Notes under the pieces: model-generated | Databases searched by the model: none | What the model was told of the DNA's origin: nothing | Seen by the model: only the letters and a program-made list of their open reading frames with translations | Program-made: the position numbers and the translations under genes | Shown: positions 12,975 to 16,331 of the stretch, piece after piece | Numbering within the stretch: the stretch's first letter is position 1 | How the letters are laid out: every line of letters begins with the position of its first letter | Origin: Chitinophagaceae bacterium | GTDB lineage: Bacteria > Bacteroidota > Bacteroidia > Chitinophagales > Chitinophagaceae | Reading direction: 5' to 3' | Assembly: GCA_025924755.1 (NCBI GenBank) | Contig: JAICHT010000041.1 | Location: forward strand, 1 to 16,331 | DNA: 16,331 nucleotides

Positions 12975-14189
12975 TTATCGCTGGCTGGCAATTAGCAAAT
13001 TGATATCGGTATATTTTAAATTAAAACGTTCGCTTAAATAAAAATTGGTCAGTGCACCTTTAAACATGTAGATACCACTGCGCAGGTGTACCTGGTGCCA
13101 GATCATTTTTTCAAAACCGCCATCTTCACCGGCATGCAACAGCAATGGCATCAATACATTGCTGATGGCCTGGGAAGCAGTTCGGGCAAAGCCCGACGGG
13201 ATATTGGGTACGCAATAATGTATGACACCATATTTTAAAAAAATCGGGCTTTCGTGCGATGTGATTTCTGAAGTTTCAAAGCAGCCGCCCCGGTCTATAC
13301 TCACATCAATAATAACGCTGCCGGGCCGCATATTACTCACCATTTCATCGGTTACTACCAGCGGCGTGCGGCCGGTATCGCTGCCCAGCGCCCCCACTGC
13401 CACTTCGCAGGTTTTTAATTGTTTGGCCAGCAGGCGTGGTTCTATTACCGAAGTCCATAACCGGTGCCCAATATTGTTTTGTAATCTTTTTAAGCGGTAC
13501 ACACTGCTGTCAAAAACCTTTACAGAAGCACCAAGAGCCAATGCAGTCCGTGCCGCATATTCGCCAACAATACCGGCGCCTAATATGATAACCTTGGTGG
13601 GGGCAATGCCGGAAATGCCGCCAAGCAACACGCCCTTGCCATGATTAGCAGAACCCAAATACTGGGCTGCGATTAACATTACCGCGCTGCCGGCAATTTC
13701 GCTCATACTATGTACAATAGGATAACTTCCACTGTCGTCTCTTAAGTTTTCAAAAGAAATAGCGGTGATGCGTTTTTCCATCATCGTTTGTAATATCTCC
13801 GCCTTTAAAACGCTTAAGTGAATGGGTGAAATAATTATTTGGCCCATTTGCAGCATTTCAAGTTCCTCCTCCACTACCGGCGCACTTTTCACCAATATAG
13901 GCGCTTTGTATACTTCCGCCGTGTGATAGGCGATTTTAGCGCCGGCCTCGCTGTAATCTTTATCAGCAAAATGCGCCATCTCACCGGCATTGTGCTCAAT
14001 AGTTACATGATGACCGTTGCTCACCAATACGCTTACCGCATCCGGCGTAAGGGCAATGCGGTTTTCCTGAAACGCAACTTCTCTTGGAATTCCGATATGC
14101 AGTTGAGCGCCTTTGGGTTTAATATCCAGGGTTTCCTCTAAGGTTTCGTAGCTGAAGGACGGGCTTACAAGTGGTTTTTGCTGAGACAT
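12975..14189 (-). CDS. ald: Alanine dehydrogenase
   Basis: Ald catalyses the reversible NAD-dependent oxidative deamination of L-alanine to pyruvate and ammonia. The core fits the family: GIPREVAFQENRIALTP with substrate arginine 44, ILVKSAP with Lys101, SPIHLS with catalytic His124, the NAD-binding KVIILGAGIVGEYAA (199-213), and VIIDVSIDRGGCFETS with Asp299. VPNIPSGFARTASQAISN follows near the C terminus. At 404 residues it exceeds classical Ald (about 360-370), mainly through about 30 extra N-terminal residues before HIGIPRE; the ATG at 14189 is kept because the reading is continuous and well formed. The saccharopine dehydrogenase and transhydrogenase alpha-subunit families share the fold, but the motifs favour Ald. 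It lies 64 bases downstream of tsaE on the same strand and may share its transcript. Confidence 0.9.
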   Translation of the reverse strand: MSQQKPLVSPSFSYETLEETLDIKPKGAQLHIGIPREVAFQENRIALTPDAVSVLVSNGHHVTIEHNAGEMAHFADKDYSEAGAKIAYHTAEVYKAPILVKSAPVVEEELEMLQMGQIIISPIHLSVLKAEILQTMMEKRITAISFENLRDDSGSYPIVHSMSEIAGSAVMLIAAQYLGSANHGKGVLLGGISGIAPTKVIILGAGIVGEYAARTALALGASVKVFDSSVYRLKRLQNNIGHRLWTSVIEPRLLAKQLKTCEVAVGALGSDTGRTPLVVTDEMVSNMRPGSVIIDVSIDRGGCFETSEITSHESPIFLKYGVIHYCVPNIPSGFARTASQAISNVLMPLLLHAGEDGGFEKMIWHQVHLRSGIYMFKGALTNFYLSERFNLKYTDINLLIASQR

Positions 14190-14253
14190 ATACGTAGCAG
14201 TAACTGTTTTCTATTTGGCTTACAAATTACAATTGTTATACGATACTCCGGTT

Positions 14254-14685
14254 TTAAATAACCGCTTTCTCTATTTTTATCATGCGCTGTGTGGTGGTTA
14301 CCGGGGTTATTTGTATATGCATGGTATTTTCATCTAACAGTTCTTCGGCTCTTTCGGGCCACTCCACCATGCAAATGCTATTGCTGTACAGGCAATCTTC
14401 CACACCGGTTTGCACCACTTCTTCCAAACTTTTCAACCGGTATAAATCTATATGGTAAATGAATTTCTCCTCCCCATTTTCATTATAGGCATATTGATTA
14501 ATAACCGAGAATGTAGGGCTGCTTATAGTATCGGTTACTCCTTTGTATTTACACAAAGCCGTAATGATAGTGGTTTTACCTGCACCCATCGGTCCATGAA
14601 AGGCAAAGACCTTCGCCTCACCGGCTTCGTTCCAAAATTGTGCAGCAAATGCATCTAACCCCTCAATAGCTACCTCCTGTTCCAT
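14254..14685 (-). CDS. tsaE: tRNA t6A biosynthesis ATPase TsaE
   Basis: TsaE is the small P-loop ATPase that works with TsaB and TsaD to place threonylcarbamoyl on A37 of ANN-decoding tRNAs. The 143-residue protein has Walker A GPMGAGKTT (31-39), SSPTFSVINQY (55-65), HIDLYRL (78-84) and VEWPER (107-112), all diagnostic of the family. The start at 14685 gives the normal length. A TAAATTTG promoter box ends 4 bases before the ATG. The gene is divergent from the copper ATPase gene, with only 90 bases between the two start codons, and it is probably co-transcribed with ald. Confidence 0.96.
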   Translation of the reverse strand: MEQEVAIEGLDAFAAQFWNEAGEAKVFAFHGPMGAGKTTIITALCKYKGVTDTISSPTFSVINQYAYNENGEEKFIYHIDLYRLKSLEEVVQTGVEDCLYSNSICMVEWPERAEELLDENTMHIQITPVTTTQRMIKIEKAVI

Positions 14686-14689
14686 CCGG

Positions 14690-14697
14690 CAAATTTA
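14690..14697 (-). promoter_or_regulatory. TAnnTTTG promoter box of tsaE
   Basis: The minus strand reads TAAATTTG, an exact match to the Bacteroidota -7 element, 4 bases before the tsaE ATG. CTTTTC (minus strand, 14718-14723) sits 20 bases further upstream and may be a weak -33 element. The spacing implies a leaderless or nearly leaderless mRNA. Confidence 0.45.
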
Positions 14698-14763
14698 ACA
14701 ATGTTTGCAACGGTGTTGAAAAGATAGTGGCGCTTTTATTACGCATACCGCATCTGGTAAATT

Positions 14764-14771
14764 TAACTTTG
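14764..14771 (+). promoter_or_regulatory. TAnnTTTG promoter box of the P1B ATPase gene
   Basis: TAACTTTG matches the Bacteroidota -7 element exactly and ends 4 bases before the ATG at 14776, mirroring the arrangement at the divergent tsaE gene. No convincing -33 element is seen at normal spacing, which may point to an activator-dependent promoter. Confidence 0.4.
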
Positions 14772-14775
14772 CAAA

Positions 14776-16331
14776 ATGGAGACAAAGCTGGAAAAAGTAC
14801 AATGGAAGGTAGAAGGTATGGATTGTGCCAATTGCGCATTAACCATCCGGAACTATTTACAAAACCAGGGTGCTGAAAATGTGGCGGTAAGTGTAATAGA
14901 TGGTGATGTTTCTTTTGAAATGCAGAAAGCCGATGCTACCATCAAACTGGCAAAAGGAGTTGAGTCATTAGGATATAAAGTAGATGCATTGCATACAGAA
15001 GAAAATGGCAGGCAAAAGAAGTTTTTGACCACACATTTACAACGCTTTTGGGCATGCCTTCCTTTTACTGCTGTTTTATTATTGCATATGCTACCGGGCA
15101 TGCACATACGCTTTTTAGCAAATCCGTGGATACAACTGATACTGGTATTACCGGTGTTTATTATAGGCTTGATTTATTTTGGACACTCTGCTTTTTACAG
15201 CATTAGCAAAGGCGTACCCAATATGAATGTGCTGATAACAATTGGCGCTACTGCAGCTTTTGTATACAGCCTTGCAGGTACGGTTTTGCAGTTGGGCAGC
15301 GGCTATATCTTTTACGAAACAACTGCTACTATCATTACACTGGTTTTCCTGGGAAACTATTTAGAAGACGCCTCTGTACAGTCTACCCAGAAGGCTTTAA
15401 AAACATTGGCAAAATCGCAAAAGGTAATGGCCAATATGATCGCGTTTGATGACCAGCACCAGGAAGTGGTTTTTCCGATTGATAATACGCAATTAAGAGC
15501 AGGCGATCTGGTGCTGATAAAAAACGGGGAACAGGTACCGGCCGATTGTAAAATACTATGGGGCCATGCCCATGTAAGCGAAGCTATTATTACCGGGGAA
15601 AGCATACCCGTCTATAAACAGAAAAAAGACAAACTCATTGGGGGCAGCATAGTAGAAGACGGCACTGTAAAAGCACAGGTAACAGCGGTGGGAAATGAAA
15701 CGGTATTATCCAACATTCTGAATTTGGTAAAATCCGCCCAATCCGAAAAGCCGCCTATGCAACAGATGGCTGATAAAATCAGCGCAGTTTTTGTGCCGCT
15801 GGTAATAGGCATTGCAATAGTAACACTGGCGGCCAACTGGATCATTTTAAAAGAATTTACACCGGCGCTGCTACGCAGCATTGCAGTATTGGTAATTGCC
15901 TGCCCATGTGCTATGGGCTTAGCCACACCGGCTGCTATTGCTGTAGGTTTAGGCCGTGGTGCCTGCAATGGTATTTTGTTTCGCAATGCTAAAAGCCTCG
16001 AACTTTTTAAAGATATCAGGCAGGTAGTTTTTGACAAAACAGGAACCTTAACCACCGGCAACTTTCAAATCGCAAATTTTCATACCTCTGTTTTAGAGGA
16101 AGATTTCAAACGCATTGTTTTTTCACTGGAAAAGTATTCCAATCACCCCATAGCAAAAAGCATTACGCAGCAGTGGAAAATGCCCGGGGAAATACGTTGG
16201 AAAAAAGTGCAGGAAGTAAAAGGCGTAGGCATGCAGGCTACCGATGCTGAAGGCAATACATATGAAGCAGGATCTAACAAAATGACCAGCACATCCGATA
16301 GTACACACAATATATATGTTACTAAAAATAA
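14776..16331 (+). CDS. copA: Copper-type P1B ATPase (CopA-like), 3' end outside the window
   Basis: A heavy-metal-transporting P1B ATPase of the inner membrane; the frame is open to the last base, with 518 codons visible. One N-terminal HMA domain carries GMDCANC (14-20) with the metal-binding CxxC. Membrane segments begin near residue 90. The actuator domain has TGES (273-276), the sixth transmembrane helix has the ion-path motif ACPCAMGLATPAA (Cys376, Cys378), the phosphorylation site is DKTGTLT (Asp420) and the P1B-specific His-Pro is at 457-458 in SNHPIA. CPC plus a CxxC-type HMA points to Cu+ export, although silver is also possible. The missing part should hold the GDGxND hinge and last helices. 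It starts divergently from tsaE, and no copper sensor gene is seen next to it. Confidence 0.93.
   Translation, partial: METKLEKVQWKVEGMDCANCALTIRNYLQNQGAENVAVSVIDGDVSFEMQKADATIKLAKGVESLGYKVDALHTEENGRQKKFLTTHLQRFWACLPFTAVLLLHMLPGMHIRFLANPWIQLILVLPVFIIGLIYFGHSAFYSISKGVPNMNVLITIGATAAFVYSLAGTVLQLGSGYIFYETTATIITLVFLGNYLEDASVQSTQKALKTLAKSQKVMANMIAFDDQHQEVVFPIDNTQLRAGDLVLIKNGEQVPADCKILWGHAHVSEAIITGESIPVYKQKKDKLIGGSIVEDGTVKAQVTAVGNETVLSNILNLVKSAQSEKPPMQQMADKISAVFVPLVIGIAIVTLAANWIILKEFTPALLRSIAVLVIACPCAMGLATPAAIAVGLGRGACNGILFRNAKSLELFKDIRQVVFDKTGTLTTGNFQIANFHTSVLEEDFKRIVFSLEKYSNHPIAKSITQQWKMPGEIRWKKVQEVKGVGMQATDAEGNTYEAGSNKMTSTSDSTHNIYVTKN

Noticed and set aside
13222..13644. 140-codon open frame on the plus strand opposite ald
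   Set aside because: It is antisense to the NAD-binding region of alanine dehydrogenase, whose motifs are clear; no support for a second gene.
15612..16061. 149-codon open frame on the minus strand within the P1B ATPase gene
   Set aside because: Complement of a conserved coding region (CPC helix and phosphorylation site); the composition is low-complexity and no family is evident.

Overview
The window looks like a chromosome segment of an aerobic member of the Bacteroidota, probably of the Chitinophagaceae or a related family. This rests on the LpxC-FabZ fusion protein, promoters of the TAnnTTTG type, the absence of clear Shine-Dalgarno sites, moderate GC content and the gene families present. 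No species can be named from the sequence alone.

Positions 1-5503 (plus strand) hold a tetrapyrrole operon: hemD (5' end outside the window), hemE, hemF, hemB and hemL. HemL makes 5-aminolevulinate, HemB condenses it to porphobilinogen, HemD closes the uroporphyrinogen III ring, HemE decarboxylates it, and HemF oxidises coproporphyrinogen III using oxygen. Between hemB and hemL sits a four-helix-bundle (S23/IVS-type) gene bounded by a 20-bp inverted repeat. The hemE/hemF junction carries what looks like a gene-less copy of the same element. A hairpin terminator at 5509-5530 separates this operon from convergent genes.

Positions 5551-8380 (minus strand) hold four genes. In transcription order they are an AraC-type regulator with a cysteine cluster, a six-helix membrane protein with a His-rich loop (possible metal permease), an outer-membrane barrel protein, and a small lipoprotein with one CxxCH haem site.

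Positions 8546-11836 (plus strand) hold lpxC-fabZ, lpxA and an ABC ATPase, which overlap one another, followed by a short ribosome hibernation factor. The first two belong to early lipid A synthesis.

Positions 11837-12960 look like an accessory insertion. An AT-rich SAM-dependent methyltransferase gene is flanked by hairpin repeats, including a 22-bp near-palindrome present on both sides in opposite orientation.

Positions 12975-14685 (minus strand) hold tsaE (tRNA t6A modification) and ald (alanine dehydrogenase). From 14776 a divergent copper-type P1B ATPase runs off the right edge. There is no gene-free stretch above 300 bases, and I saw no rRNA, tRNA, CRISPR array or transposase.
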